In this document: positions 23,801-37,339 of the stretch, piece after piece
How positions within the stretch are numbered: position 1 is the first letter of the stretch
Layout of the letters: each line of letters starts with the position of its first letter
Source: Polytrichum commune
Lineage: Eukaryota > Streptophyta > Polytrichopsida > Polytrichales > Polytrichaceae
Length of the DNA: 64,000 bases
Assembly (NCBI GenBank): GCA_950295325.1
Contig: OX485804.1
Coordinates: 20,150,001-20,214,000, forward strand
Direction of reading: 5' to 3'
Position numbers and translations under genes: made by a program
The notes under the pieces: generated by a model
What the model saw: only the letters and a program-made list of their open reading frames with translations
What the model was told of the DNA's origin: nothing
Database searches by the model: none

Positions 23801-26800
23801 AAAAAAATCCTTCCTGCCATCTGTTATCATCGCGAAGACAGTGCCTACCAACCCTGGAAAAGAACGAAAACATAAACCTCAAGCACAAAACAAATGGAAA
23901 AACAAGATATATAGATAGATAGATAGATAGATAGATCATCTGGCAATATGCATGAATACACAATATTTCTGGATGTAAATATGAGAAACCTTACTTTGAA
24001 GAAGAAGTGATCTCCAAAACAAAAAGAGACCCTGTTACAGCAGATTCTAGACTGGTATTGCTGCTTGCTTCTGGAAAGCTTCCATCTGATTTCAATCTTG
24101 TTCCAAGTGACAAAACACTTAACGCAAAATTGACAGACACCTGTGGTATTTCATCATTCCTGCACAACACAAACATAGGAGTGTGAGATGATCTAGACGT
24201 GACTGCAGAAGTAGTTAAAACTTGGTCATTGCACCCAGTCATTTCAAGAACGTATACCAAACTACGCTCTCCAGGTGTTAGAAACAGTACCCTGAAGTAC
24301 ATCAGACAAGAACACAATGGAGAGATTTTTGCTAACCTTGTTACTGCAGCACAGTATCTCCTCAAAATTCGTAGCGTATGATGTAACACCTCAGTGGCCA
24401 CCAAAGGCGCTTCATCTTTTTCTGCAAGGCAAGTTCGAAGAGAAGGAGTGGCTAGCATAATAAGCACACTTTCAATGTCGCTCGGTAACAGCAGCTCAGG
24501 AAAGCGATCAACCAGATGTGCCTGAGAACAATACACCATCTTAGGACTCTCTCAGTTTGTTAAGTATACAGAAAGAAGGTCGAGTTGGAAATTCTGTGGA
24601 CTGAATGGAGAGAAGAGGATGATGATGTGAGCACTTTCAAATACTCACAATTGTACAGCCAGGTAAAGTGGTATTGATCTATTTTTGCCATTTATAATAA
24701 GCAAATTTGAAACATCCAGTGAAATTGCATGATCTACAGAAATTTGAAGTAAGCATGTCATTTAAAATGAGATCCTCTTCTAACCATGACATTCATAGTT
24801 TTCACACCTGGGCATTTAGAAGAAGGTGGATACGTGGCAACTCCTTCCGCCATGTTGATGTGCCTGCAACAGAGTTGGCCAGGATGGTTGCTGAGCGCCT
24901 CAAATCCTGCACTCTCTCAAGCTTGTTAAATTTTTGTTAACTGCTGAGTAGATTATCACGATGGTGTGGTGAAATGCTGAGGACTTTGTAACCTAGTAAT
25001 GCAGGAGAGCATCAAAATCAATGCAGTGACAAATGGAACAAGCAGGCTGTTCACCTGCATAAGGCTATTAAGGAAGCCAACAGGATCATTGATTGGGTAG
25101 TTTGGAAATCGTTCAGCATCAAGTAAGTTCTGTAGGTAGAAGGGAGCTGAAAAAACTGACTCTGCACAATCATAGCACACGGGGATAACATTCTCCTGTG
25201 TCAACTTCAAATGCTTTGTACTCGGCACTTTGTGGCATTATGTGAAAATATTGAGAAAACATACGCCGTGGAAGTCACACAAATCCTTTGTTGTATATGA
25301 CAGGATAACCCACCTTCCAACTCAGGATAAGCCAATGGAGCTTTTGGGACATGGATGTAAAGTGCCAAGGGATCTGTTGCACGGAATTTAACATAGGACT
25401 CAAGCTCAGTGGTGAGATGACCAAGGAGGCGATTTCTCATTTCCACATTCCAAATCACCTCAGGTGCGTCTTGCTCAGAATCCAGTTGCGCTAAAAATGC
25501 TTCTGGGCCCTGTGATACATATGTCATAAGAGCCCAAGTAAATTGGCTAATCTTAAAAATTCCCAAATATCCTAGGCCAACGTCAAATATAATCTGCACT
25601 TAAGTCAGTTCTGCTCATTAAAACAAAAACCTTTAACACTTACTGTACCTCAGATATGAGCTTCAATATTAGGCCTTCTGGTAGATACAAATGAAGGGCA
25701 CTGTCTCGCCAAGAGCCGTGCTCATCCTCAGCACTTCTACTGTCTTGAGATAGAGAGCTTGGGTCCTACAATATACAGTGGAAAACAAGTCTTCAAATAA
25801 GCATTTGGTCTCAACTCAGTGAATGCAGAATTCCAATTGAAGCAAAAACAAACAGAAACAGGTTAGTGGTAGTTGTCAATCAACCTGGAGAAGATGGCAC
25901 TGTGAGAGGAACTTAGCAATCCTTGTTTTGTCCCACTCGACAACATCGCCATCAAGTAGCTTCCAAAGAAGAATTTCGAAAGCCCCAAACTTGTAGAGAT
26001 GTGACATTGCAATTCTAGACGCATTTGTCAAAGTTGTCACTATCTCTAAAATCCTGCAGCAACCAGAAGTGGAAAGCCAATATGTAAGGAAATAAGAAGA
26101 AACTCACAAATATGAGTAACTATATAATAGCATCACTCATTTACCACACTAACCGTAAATTTTATAACATATGTAGAATTCATGTAAATAGCATACCATT
26201 ACTTCATAAGTTTCAAACACCAATTGTTTACCTGTTGAATATAGGAGTCTTTGCGAGGAGCAGAGATTGTACAAGGTGGCAGAAGATCTCTTCCCTGGAG
26301 AAATTGAAACATGCAGCTGATGGTGGATAGTGTATGACATTGCTGTCACCTCCTGATAGTCTGTATTAAAGTTACACATGGATGTCAGAAATTCTGAGAA
26401 AAGATCTCAGTGACCCATATGATGATAAACACAGAAAACCACAAAACAGGAATGCTGGAATGTCACCTGCTGACATCCCAAGTTGGGTCAGTGTACCTTA
26501 AGAGAGCTTCGAGTAAATCAAGGGCTAGACCCAATTGAATTTTCTCAGGGACTTTTTCATCTTGCCATCTAATGGCTTCCTTTGCATCCATACTGCCATC
26601 TTGAGCTGCTCTTTCAAGTAACTCATGTGCTCGCCCAGAGGGTATCCTCACAAGTCTCACTTCACCATCCGCTCCCACATATTGCAATGTCTCAACTGCT
26701 CCCCAGGACATGCTATCTTTGGATGACCAAGCATCACATTCAAACTCATGCTTATCTGTACAGCACTGTCATTAAAAGAAAGTAATCAGCCCAAACTTCA

Positions 26801-29800
26801 TCAAATTTCTGGATCATTGCTTTGGTTCATGTTTAGAGTTTTTAGTGTAGAATTCCGTGTAGGGTCTTTAACTATGACAACCTCACCTGGCTGAACCTAA
26901 AACTTTTACCTTTCACAGCTTGTTTCAGTCATATAGGACAGTGACAACCAGTGTACAGGGCTAAGTTCAGTGAAATTGACTCGGTAAAACAACCGTCTAT
27001 AACTTGTGGAAAGTACATTAACTAGTGAAAGACTTATTTTAGTATTTCTCACATCAATATATATATTATGAACTGTTCAAAAAAATTACTAATTATATTC
27101 AGAGTATTCACAAAGAAGTTGGGGCCATTGCAGATAAAACTATCATGTACAATTTGACATGCATAATCCCAACAACTCTTGGAACAACCTTTTTGAACGT
27201 AAACAGCATTTGAGCATTGAAAATTCTACATCCTCGGTCATCTCAATTCTCATAACAACACCCTTTGACCGTTAAAAGTTAGAGAAAAATTCTGTACATA
27301 CTCTAGTGTTTAGTGCAATAGATGATAAGAGCTTGAATAGAGCACCATATCCTCAGATGGACACTCCAGATAATGTCTCATTTCCACCATTTGGCAATCC
27401 CCAAGATTGGCCACGTGGATTAATCCTTAACATTGATCTTTATAGAGGTGTGGCCGAACCTTAGAAAGTGATAAGACAACCAGAGGTACTAAAACAGTTG
27501 CTCCTCCACTGCGAATAAAACGAAGCACATTGTCCCGTCCTCCTTTCTCCACAGCTGCCAGCAAAAACACCACCAGCTTGAAGACAAACACTTGGTGCTC
27601 ACTCTCCACCACTTCGCGCAACATTCCCACTGCTGTCTGTGAGAGGTCCAATACTATATGGTTCAGTAAATCAGGAATTAATACATTTTGCAATTGCTGG
27701 ATGTTGCTAATGCAGGTATTACTTCTGCTTACACGGAGTTCCAGGGGTAGCAATGAGCAGTACCTCGACAACATTCAAGGTTTCCAAGCAGAAGGCAACC
27801 TCTTCTGCATGGCGTTCATAAATCCAAGTAAGCACATGGACAGCCAATCGGAGGTCAAGTTCTGGTAGGTTGTTGTGGCCAAAGAGTGGAGTGAAACCAA
27901 GCACCATAGCCTGGAAAACTGACTGAAATATAGCCAGAGGCTCATGAAGCTGTTGAAACAAGAACAAATAATAACAAAGAATTAGAAGTGTTTGGTAAGA
28001 CTAGCACTCATGCCACCAGTCGTTTAAATGCAGATTCCCCTCTAAGTCAATGGTAATTATAGATGTGAGACATACCTTCCAAAATGAGTTGCTCAGAGAG
28101 TCTGCTGGAGGAGAATGGTCCACAAGAAGTTCAAGGTGGACACCACCTATTACTGAACCTATTCAAAGCAAACAAATGTTTTATTATTTGACAACATTCA
28201 ATCAGAGAATCCACAACTGGATTCAATATGGTAGGAATCAGGATGTCAGTACTGTCTCAAGTAATCCTTCCAGGGCAACTGCCTATAAGTCAGATTATTA
28301 AGCATGAAGGATGAGCACCAGGCTGGGACTAACCTTCACCCTCACTAGCAGTTGAGTAAACAAGCTGCACATCTGCACTGTTATAAAATAGCTCCCGGTC
28401 ACTTGTCGAGGCTTCATAAAATCCTTCTACTTCATCTTGAAGAAACTGCATAATAAATCCAGGTGGAGTGAGCCTCTAGACATTATTGCTTATACAACCA
28501 ATTAGAGCAATATTGAGTATTTTCATGATCCTTAAACTCCATATCACAACACAAATGCAGGAAAGTTACTTTGTTACTGGATCATACCTTCTTAAGTTCC
28601 ATCCGTTTCACATCATTCCACACTAAGACAGGAGTTTCAAGGGTTTCAAGTCGAAGCACTTCTAAGGTCTCCATCCATGCTGGGAAATTACCATATGTCT
28701 TCTCCTGCAATTGTGGCATCCCCAGTTTGAAATAAACAAACTCAGTAAATGTTGGTGAGTATCTAAAACAACTGCTACACGTAGACATCCTTGCAAGAAT
28801 CATGCAAACAATAGCTACAGATGACAGTAAGCAGGCTATGAAGACACATCTCAAAGAGACGACTATTCTTGAGTAACACATCTGTGAAACTCACAGCAAC
28901 CAGTAAGTGTAGGAGGAAACATTTACAAAAAATGAGATATCCTATATACATCAAGGTTGGAAGAGCATGAACACAGAGCATAGATTTACTAGGTCTAAAC
29001 AGCTGGCAAATAAGTGACTGGGTACCTTGCCAGTAAGCTTCAGTTCTACAACCTTGCTTGCGTACAACTGCATCACACCCTGAACAAAAAAAGAAAAAAT
29101 ATCGATATGTTAGAGCACCTTAGTAAAACATAATGATGAACCTATATTCATGAATAAGGACTTGAACTGAAATCTAGCCCAGTGAACAGAGTCCTAATGA
29201 GCACATCCAATGGACAGGTGAAAATCGTCACCTTGGGAAGAAAAGCCTCCAAAAGTTTCCGAGCATCTCGGTTTCCTTCCATCATAAGATAGACCAAGTT
29301 ACCACTCAGAAGGCGAACATGCTCTTGCTTAGAAGAAAGGGCTGTTTTCAAGTGTACTAACAGCACACACCGACCAAGGCAGAACCTCTGCACATGAAAC
29401 ACATTGCCCATAAGTTTGACAGAGCACCTCTTTGTGCATCACCAAGACAAAGAGCACTACCAATAGATCCAACTGAAATTGAACTAGGCTTTCAGACTAT
29501 TGCACTAGACTAAGCTGGAATTCACCAACTTTCAGGTGACTCTTTCAAAAGTTGGAGGAGTAGAATTTAAACACACAATCCTCAATCATGTAATGCAGAT
29601 GGGAAACACAAAAGAAACACGTATTCTGTCGTTCTGATAATGAGGTTTGCAAGTATTGTCCCTATTTCTGTCCCTTCTACTCCTGTCCACCACTACATCA
29701 TGAAACATCTAATCTGGAGATTGCTTATAAAATCTTGTGACAGAATCCTTTGTACACAACGAGTAGCACATGTCCAGACTCAGATACCTGTAAATGGCTG

Positions 29801-32800
29801 CATACAGGTGCTGAAGTCTTCGTCAGAAGTGCCCTCAACAGCACAGCATTGCTGTCACAAGAACAAACAACCACCACCAGTCACATCAAGGGGTTTCAAT
29901 CCAGAGACAAATCTTCAGCATGTCCTATACCACTTACACATTATTGATGGCTCCTAGGATAGTGTCTCAGTAAACAATCACAGCTTAATTTTCACTGCAC
30001 TTGGCCTTCTTGATATTGTGTTTTCCACATTACTACTCAAAATAGTGAAATTTCATATATTGGACTAATTCTTCACCCGATACTAGAGTGTTTCAAACTG
30101 ATCAGAGAAGTATCTGAACAGATTACCTGTTGAAGACAACAGAACTTGGTGACCTACAAATTGAACACAAAACATCTGCTGCTGCCATGATTGATGCTTC
30201 ATATGCCTGAGAAATAGCACAGAAATATAAATTAGTCCACAACTGCCAAATCCATCTATTTGAAGTGACACATGCTTAGGAACTGGAAATAGTTTTGAGT
30301 ATTAATTTATTTGCAAGAAAACATCCTCATGATAGCCGAACCACATGCTCAAGCATGTCCATTGCACACCTTGAACCATGTTCTTCCTGCCTCAGTATCT
30401 GATGGTTGTGAAGTGAGGGCCAAAGTCAAGGTGTCCAAAAGGCCCACAACCTGAAAGAAATTCAAACACGATCACACAATCAAATGAGGTTTCTCAAAGG
30501 CAAGGAAGCCAGGTACAATTGGAATAGCTACCTGATCTATACACTCTAGTTGCATGTACATTAAATAGTCCTCTCAAGTATAAAACTGGTAAAGGAAAGA
30601 TGAAATGAGACTAGGTCTACATACTCCTCTGCCGAAGCTACAAAGTGATGAACTTAGATACAAAAGGGCTTTAAAGAGTGGACTAATTTGTAATGAACAC
30701 AATCTTGACACAAGAGATAGCATGACTGGCACCTGCAAGGAGCTGTTCTTGGCAAGAGAATGTGTGTGAAGCAGTGCTACTAATTGCTGTAAGTAATCAG
30801 AACTCAACACTGCCAGTCTGTTTGCAAATTCTTGCTGCATAAAAGACAACAGCACACACCATGCGTGAACATGTAGAAATCTGAATGCAGTCAGGACAAA
30901 TCCCATATTAGCATATGCAAGAGGAGAAGACTAAAGATTCAAAAGCTGACTGCAATAAACTCACCTTTGTAGCGATCCCAATCTCCACAGACCCAGGGTC
31001 TGCTGCAAATTTAATGGCAGCTCGAACAGCAACTGTTGCAAGATAAGAGAGCACATTGTTCTCCGATCGCATGCACTATATTCAAGCCAAAAATGCGTAA
31101 GCAATGTGACCAGCTCATTACAGGTGCATAAACTCAGGAACACTGAATGATAAAATCAATATGACAAATGACCAATAAGTGGACCTTTGTTTCAGCTTTC
31201 GAGCAGACAGCATAAATATATATTACAGACAGCCCTTGCATCCACATTACACCACTGGATGACATTCCGCACGCATTCTTTCCTCTTGAAACATTGAGAA
31301 CTAAGAATTCCCGACCAGGACAGTAATAGTTAGCACCAGAATGTACATAACATTCCAGCAAAGCTGGCGAATGAGGTCACAAAGTAATAGTTGCCCTAGA
31401 CTGGGAACAATAATTTCATAACAAGAATATCAGAACTTAAGGTACAGCAGGTCATACCTGGAAGAGGACAGCCACAACATCTGGCATGCTTTTCACTGCT
31501 TCAAAGCAGGTCCTTGAAGCAAGAAGCCTTTGGAGGACAATGCAGCATGTAGTGGCACGTACAGAATCTTGGCCAGGAACTCCTACTTGACAAAAACAGT
31601 TGTTTTCAGAACCACCAGGTCCACAATGAAAGGAACTTCAAATATGCAGTATACTGCAATAATATCTCAAGTGGAAACTCCTGTGAAGGTTGATGTGAGC
31701 AGCCTTGGTAAGAAGTGCAGAACTCAATCCAATATGGCCTTTATTGATATATATATCCTCAAAGAAATTTATTTTCTACAGGCAATGTGTTTATGAGCAG
31801 TGTAGATTAGCACACAAAATCCTACACAATTAGCCCAAATCCCACAGTTAATTCCACTGCAAAGGAAAGTAAAGAGGTTACCAACCTACACATTCTTTTA
31901 ACGTGTCAGTGACAGCTTGAAGGATCTTAAAATCACTGCATTGTGAATCTCCTACCTGCACAATTCAGCTTTCATGGTGGCTTAGCACAATACAACGACT
32001 ATGCAAGTTCTGCACACTTAAAGAAAATTCTAATCCTTACAAATGAGTCATTAACCTGACAGCTGCTCTTGCAAATGCAATCATTAATATCAAGGAACAA
32101 TAAACCTGATCATGGGTTGCAAAGAGAGAACTTACATGAATATTGCAGGCATACTCTTTTAGTGCTACGTGCAATGCTGCAGGGTCCCGGATGGAGTTGA
32201 AGGTTCCAATAAAACGATTCAGAAAGTATGCCTCACATTCACTCTGCAGAAAAGTAAGCCGTCAGTAAATTATTAGTAGAAACAACTTCATCAATTTTCA
32301 GCATTTTCAAATCTAGTGCATGATCCACAAGATACAATGTCATACATACTGACCATGAAACAAATATACAGGTGAAAGATGAAACCTGATAGGCTGCAGG
32401 TAGCTTGTCAGGAAGTGTGTGAGGGAAGTAGGGCTCCAGTCGAATACTGAACTCTGTACCCTTTCCCATGCCCATTAATTCTGCCATGGTAGCCAAGAAG
32501 TTGTCTCTATCATCCAGGAAGTATTGAGTTGACCTCCATGATCTGAACTCTACAGTCACTTCACGGTTGTCCTTCTCATTTACAATAAGGCCAAGTATGT
32601 CATTCAAGCTGTACAAAAAAGACAATGAACAGGTTGTCAGCTGGGAATATCTCAGGTTCACAGAAATCTTTAATCGGTGATGACAAGTTGGTTAGAGTAT
32701 GATTTCTATTTTAAAGATGGAGATGCGGTATCTGTGAAATTACTTATTCTAAACACTGCAGAGACTCGCTATCAGAACTTGACTATCTATCATTCTGACA

Positions 32801-35800
32801 ACCTTATTCGCTAAGCACAATGTTTTATTTTTTTCTTCAGAACCTTGCAGGAGCAGCTCCACTCTCTACTCAGGTGCAAGAATCAATCCTTCTTAGGACA
32901 AAAGAAAGCAGATCTTAATTACAGGTGGGTATAAAGAAATATCACATGGTCCAGGAACAGAATGTGATGTACAACTGAAAGTCCAAATGCCAACCTGTGT
33001 ACACCAGTAACATGGTCTGCCCATTTTTCAATTAAGTGGTATTTCGTCATGGACACTATTCGTGGCCGTTCCTGCTTAGTAATATCTTGTCGCTTCATGA
33101 CTTCAAATTGATAAAGGACCGGAGACTCTTTCTGTAGATCCATGACCAACAACATGTTCAGAATGTTGATGTATCACAAATTTACAAGATGCAGAAAACA
33201 TAAGCTTTCCCCCATCATCAAGTAATATGAAGGAAACTTAACAACAACTTACCCCTTTTCTTAGGTATGCTGCAACATTCTCAATCATCGCTGAACTTGT
33301 TATCTTCTGGATTTCAATATCCTGTTTCAAGTTTGTCTGCACCAACTCATATAGACACAGTGAGCTTGCAACTTCCACAATTAGCAATTATGTGACTTCT
33401 AGGTAGAAATCAACAATATTCAAATCGGTAGTAAAAGTGTAGTTTGTCAACAGAGTAAAACCAGATTGGGCTACCCACCTTCATGTTCCTTTGTACAGCA
33501 AGTAAGAATGGCAGAGAGTCCTTGAGAGAAAGGCGCATGACTCGGGAGGCTAGATAAACCAGCACAATATGCTCATCATCACTTAATGTTTCCAGCTTCA
33601 CTATATCCTTGAAGTTGACTCTCTTTGCTCCTTTCATCTGGGTATTAGAAATATCAAGGAATAGGAGAGTCAGGTCCACCTCTGTTTCACCAGACATTAC
33701 TGCAGTCCATTAAATAAATGAAGGACCATGATTATCACCAACAAGTCCTCACTACAAAATTGAAGAATCACATGCATTGACCAAGTAGGCCACATCACCA
33801 ATTTTAGGTTTCACACAGTGCGTACCCGTCGTCTCTCTTGGCGATGCCCGATATTAACCATCTTGACAATGGAAGCACTACGAACACGTAGGACAGTGTC
33901 AACTAGACCTCCTCGCTGATTACTGTGTTTCTTTAATGAAAAATCTGTACCTGAGATTTCAAAATTGAATGAACAACATACACAAGTGTTCAGCACATGT
34001 TTGTGAGAAAATATTTTCAAACCTGACCACGAGATTTAGCTCATAGATAAGTGAATCAGGTTAGAACTAAGAGTGATAACGCATAGAAGACAAGCAATAG
34101 GTGAAACCACATTGACACAGAAATATACTTTAATGAAGTCACAGAATCAGAATGGACTGGCCTTCGTTTGAACACGATTGGCAAAGGCATAAAAGCGCAG
34201 CCATAGCTAACACATGCTTGCTAACAGTCCGAAAATTATGGTAACAATCCCTAGAAGCAAGTCTCTCATCCTTCAACCTCTAAATTTGAGAGGCTTTGTG
34301 TAAGGGGAAAAGAGTATGCATAAACCCAACTAACCCTTGTCAGGGAAAAATAAAAAACAAGTGTGCTGATCCCAAGCATTCCCACAATTAGAACAGGACC
34401 TCCAATCTATTATCTGTCCCGCATAATTGTCACCAAATTCAACATGGATGGTCGTGCATCCTATGCCTAAGAAAGTTGCAAGCAAGGATATTATGCAGTT
34501 CCATGGAGACAAAAATACTACTAGTGCACATCTAGGGTTTAGTACCCAACCTCTGTCAGTTCTGATGGCAACCATTCTTACACCACAGAGGTAAGAACAG
34601 TTAGAAGAAAACATTGTAAAAGCACCATCGGAATTTCTTGTGTTAGGTTTATTTGATCTACAAGATGAATCGTTTCCTTCAATGCTTAAACCCTTAGATC
34701 CATTCTTATAATGAATACTAGCCAAAATTTTGATATTCAGTGCCGGCATTTAGTGTAAAGATCTATATATTGAGTGTTACATGGAATAGATCAATATGCT
34801 TCTCCAACCTCTCACTATACACTTTCTTCTCAAAGTAGTATGGCAATCTTTCACTATCCTATGGCCACTCATTGCATCACTCTATCACTCAATTGTGTAT
34901 ACCACTCACGAGAGGGTCCAGTGAAATCATGGACCTGCACTAGACTAGTAAGCATATGCTTGAAGGATGTACCAAGTTTAAATTACACAAACAGAATGCG
35001 CATTGCAACCCCATGTTGTGTCCACTAGAATGGACCACATTGCACATACTTCTAGATATAAGTTCTTCACCCTTTCAGACTGACAAAGGTGAGGGGAAAC
35101 TAAACATGCATTCGTATCCACTAATATAAGTCGTGTGTAAATACAAGGATAATGGGTTTCGTATGTGTTAGATACCCAAATCCTTGTATGCAGGTATTAG
35201 TCCGACTCAGAGCGTGCCCAGAAGTAGGAGATTCTCAGACACATGCGCAGCCCAAGTGCTACTAACATTTAAAAGGAGCTCCATGTGAAGTGAGCAGGTC
35301 ATAGGAAGTCATCACAATTACAGTGAAATCATCTCAGAGGAACAAATAATCTGCTGTGATTTAGTTCACAACCATCCAAGGAGTTCATATGTTGCAATAC
35401 CACTGTGCCAAGCATTTTTTCATACTTCAACTCGACATCTCCTCAGAGAAACTGGAGAACTGAAGCCCCATTTTCCTTCATGATCTATGATATGCGATCA
35501 CTCCATTAATTGATGCGTTGCTTCCAAAAACCCTGAAGTCCTTGACATTCACCCTCAGATCGAAGTTCAATCCTGAATAGAACATATTTCCTTTAACAGA
35601 ATCTCGTATAAATATTGCGACGAACATTTGTGGGAGAAGAATGGAGAGTACCAAGCAGCTGAGTAAGTGTGACTGAAGTCGCGTGAGTTTCACCATAAGT
35701 TTGAACTCCGAGCAGATTGAATATGAATACTAGTGGTTTTGCTTACCAATCCCATTCACTTCATCGATCCGGTTGAGGAGGACAGTAAGGAGGGCAGATC

Positions 35801-36053
35801 TAGAATCGCAAGCCAAACGTAGTGTGTCATAGCCATGACTCTGCTTCGTCGTATCCAAAATCTCCATTGAAAGCTCCGTTGGATCGTCATTTGAGGCGGT
35901 GACCTTCGCAATGTGCTCGAAGCTATACTCAGCTGCCACCGGATTGCTAGCCGCTAATGCCACCAATGAGATACCGTGTTCGAGTATTCGCAGCAGCCGG
36001 CTGGCTCCCCGCAACTTAGGCCCCTGCCTTACAAGGTACACTTGGAAATCCAT
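17867..36053 (-). CDS. RME8-like: RME-8/DNAJC13/GRV2-family endosomal protein lacking the DnaJ domain, 38 coding exons
   Basis: RME-8 proteins act on endosomes in sorting and clathrin/retromer dynamics; plant GRV2 acts in vacuolar sorting and gravitropism. Exons 5' to 3': 36053-35747, 33950-33826, 33637-33479, 33336-33253, 33131-32995, 32608-32386, 32243-32136, 31955-31886, 31582-31458, 31075-30965, 30834-30733, 30450-30370, 30206-30127, 29851-29788, 29387-29232, 29079-29026, 28704-28588, 28445-28334, 28158-28076, 27949-27764, 27696-27460, 26765-26467, 26342-26232, 26053-25885, 25765-25649, 25509-25314, 25227-25055, 24906-24808, 24521-24337, 24159-23995, 23853-23667, 23511-19782, 19601-19544, 19028-18922, 18771-18614, 18436-18327, 18191-18101, 17941-17867. 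All phases agree: 8,751 nt, about 2,916 aa. The start MDFQVYLVRQGPKLRG aligns with the family N-terminus. PH-like region residues 1-340; IWN repeats VLVWNDVKR (~690), PEVIWNVEMR (~1157), PLVIWTSKVR (~1570), PRLVWDEGKR (~1957). RFPNYPINDPVGFLNSL (~1245) normally precedes the J domain, but the sequence passes straight to helical repeats. Ser/Pro-rich region ~2470-2717, then a ~200-residue tail ending SGKKKGAWS. The 25227 and 18191 acceptors are the weakest joins. Confidence 0.9.
23906..23936. repeat. (GATA)n microsatellite in an intron
   Basis: About seven GATA units, in the intron between exons 30 and 31 of the RME-8-like gene (23854-23994). Confidence 0.9.
33951..35746 (-). other. first intron of the RME-8-like gene, 1.8 kb
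   Basis: By far the longest intron of this gene; most others are 80-700 nt. The donor GGGATTG/GTAAGC at 35746 and acceptor TCTCAG/GTACAG at 33951 join residue 102 in phase 1. Open frames inside (34330-34749 minus, 34774-35028 plus) have no recognisable content. Long first introns of plant genes often carry enhancing elements, but none is identified here. Confidence 0.75.
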
Positions 36054-36689
36054 TTCTCGAATCCGCGATCCCTGTACTCTAAACCCCTGATGTTACCCCT
36101 CGCTCGATCCTGCGAGCCTGCATCCCCTGAATTTCCTCTCTCGTTTCGCACCTACGGAATTCTCAAGCACGCTTCCACCCCTGCTTACACATCCCTCCGC
36201 ATTCATCCTTGCATCCTCTTCTGCACCGATGCGGAAACCTGGATACCTTTGCACATCAACGAAGACTCAAACCCTAGCCCGACGGTCACCTCGCCAATGC
36301 CGCCCCCTGTAAGTCTGCAAGGCTCCCAAAGCCTCACAAACAATCACGATGTCGCAACAAAAGCTACTGCTCTCTCGAGTGAGCACATGTACCCACCCTC
36401 ACGCTTCTTCTTCCCTACCCCCCCGAAAGCATCTCCCAGCTCTACGTATCCTTCTTTGGATGCCTTCGGAGCTCCCGCGAACATCAAAATTCCCGCACTG
36501 CCTTTCTATTTACTCCACCTTAGTGGTCACACACCTGACCGCCTAAGTAAAGTAATGCAGCGGGGGGGGCGAAAACAGAGCCAGATCTGGCGGCAAGAGG
36601 CTCAATGAGAGCGGATTCTTTCTGCCTTTCGTCACTCCTCGCCAAAACACCTGCGGTACATCCTTGGTTCCAAGGGTTGTTCTGCGACG
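36054..36689 (-). promoter_or_regulatory. probable 5' leader and promoter region of the RME-8-like gene
   Basis: Immediately upstream of the proposed ATG. Markedly richer in C/G and CpG than the rest of the intergenic DNA, with pyrimidine-rich runs on the plus strand (GA-rich in the transcript sense). A 210-codon plus-strand open frame (35976-36608) runs antisense into exon 1 and is judged spurious. No specific core promoter element recognised. Confidence 0.45.
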
Positions 36690-36960
36690 ACGACGAACAA
36701 GTAGCAGAGCCCGACGCTAACGCAACACCGGCACACAGGCGATGGATGCTCGGCGCTCGGTGCAGCATCACACCCTGTCTATACCCGTCCCATACCCGGT
36801 TCCGACCAACCACCAAATCCACAGTCACGGTATACCCGTGGTATACTCCCGTATCCCGTTAGGGTTTCTCGTTTTGCACCGGCAGTTGGTAGGCCCAAGG
36901 ATTCGTGCATCTCAAGTAATAAAAGTTGAGGGAAAGGGACCCCTCAGGGCCACTTCCCAC
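36690..36960 (+). repeat. satellite-like unit R3, copy 1
   Basis: Blocks in order: GATGGATGCTCGGCGCTCGG, ATACCCGGTTCCGACCAACC, GTATCCCGTTAGGGTTTCTC and CAGTTGGTAGGCCCAAGG. The same order recurs at 37470-37740, in part at 37905-38045, and at 42600-42960. Confidence 0.65.
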
Positions 36961-36974
36961 ACAAGCTAACGGTC

Positions 36975-37295
36975 GTGACCATGTAATTGTGAGGGCCCTT
37001 GACTCTCATCCAAATGCCATACCAGTTGTCCAAGGCTCTTGACTTTGACAAGCTTTGTCAAAACTTGAATTACGTCCATTTCTTGGAGGTGGACCTGACG
37101 TAAGTTTCGCCACGTCATGAAACATTATCCATAGTTTGCCATGTGGACTTTTCATCCATGATATTTTGTTTGGGCCCTGAGGTCGTCACCTTCTAGCGTG
37201 AAGTGAACTTGGACAGTCTCAACCTTTTTTACCTACCAACAAGAGATCATACAATGTAATGGTCATTCGCGTCTCGTGTCTGACGTGACCCTTAG
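36975..37295 (+). repeat. dispersed repeat R2, copy 1 (direct copy at 50185-50515)
   Basis: About 320 bp matching 50185-50515 in the same orientation. Shared blocks include GGCCCTTGACTCTCATCCAA, CACCTTCTAGCGTGAAGTG, GAACTTGGACAGTCTC and AAGAGATCATACAATG. Roughly 75-80% similar by eye. Noncoding; family unknown. Confidence 0.7.
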
Positions 37296-37339
37296 ACCTA
37301 GGAAAGGTATTTCTTTTCTAATTAGCATATATGATCCCA

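Noticed and set aside
24541-24807. Possible hidden J-domain exon in the intron before 24521
   Set aside because: No HPD-encoding triplet or suitable open frame on the minus strand, and the interval is too small for the full domain.
35976-36608. Plus-strand open frame of 210 codons upstream of and overlapping exon 1 of the RME-8-like gene
   Set aside because: Runs antisense into a well-supported coding exon; composition (Pro/Ser/His-rich) follows local GC; no domain or splice structure.
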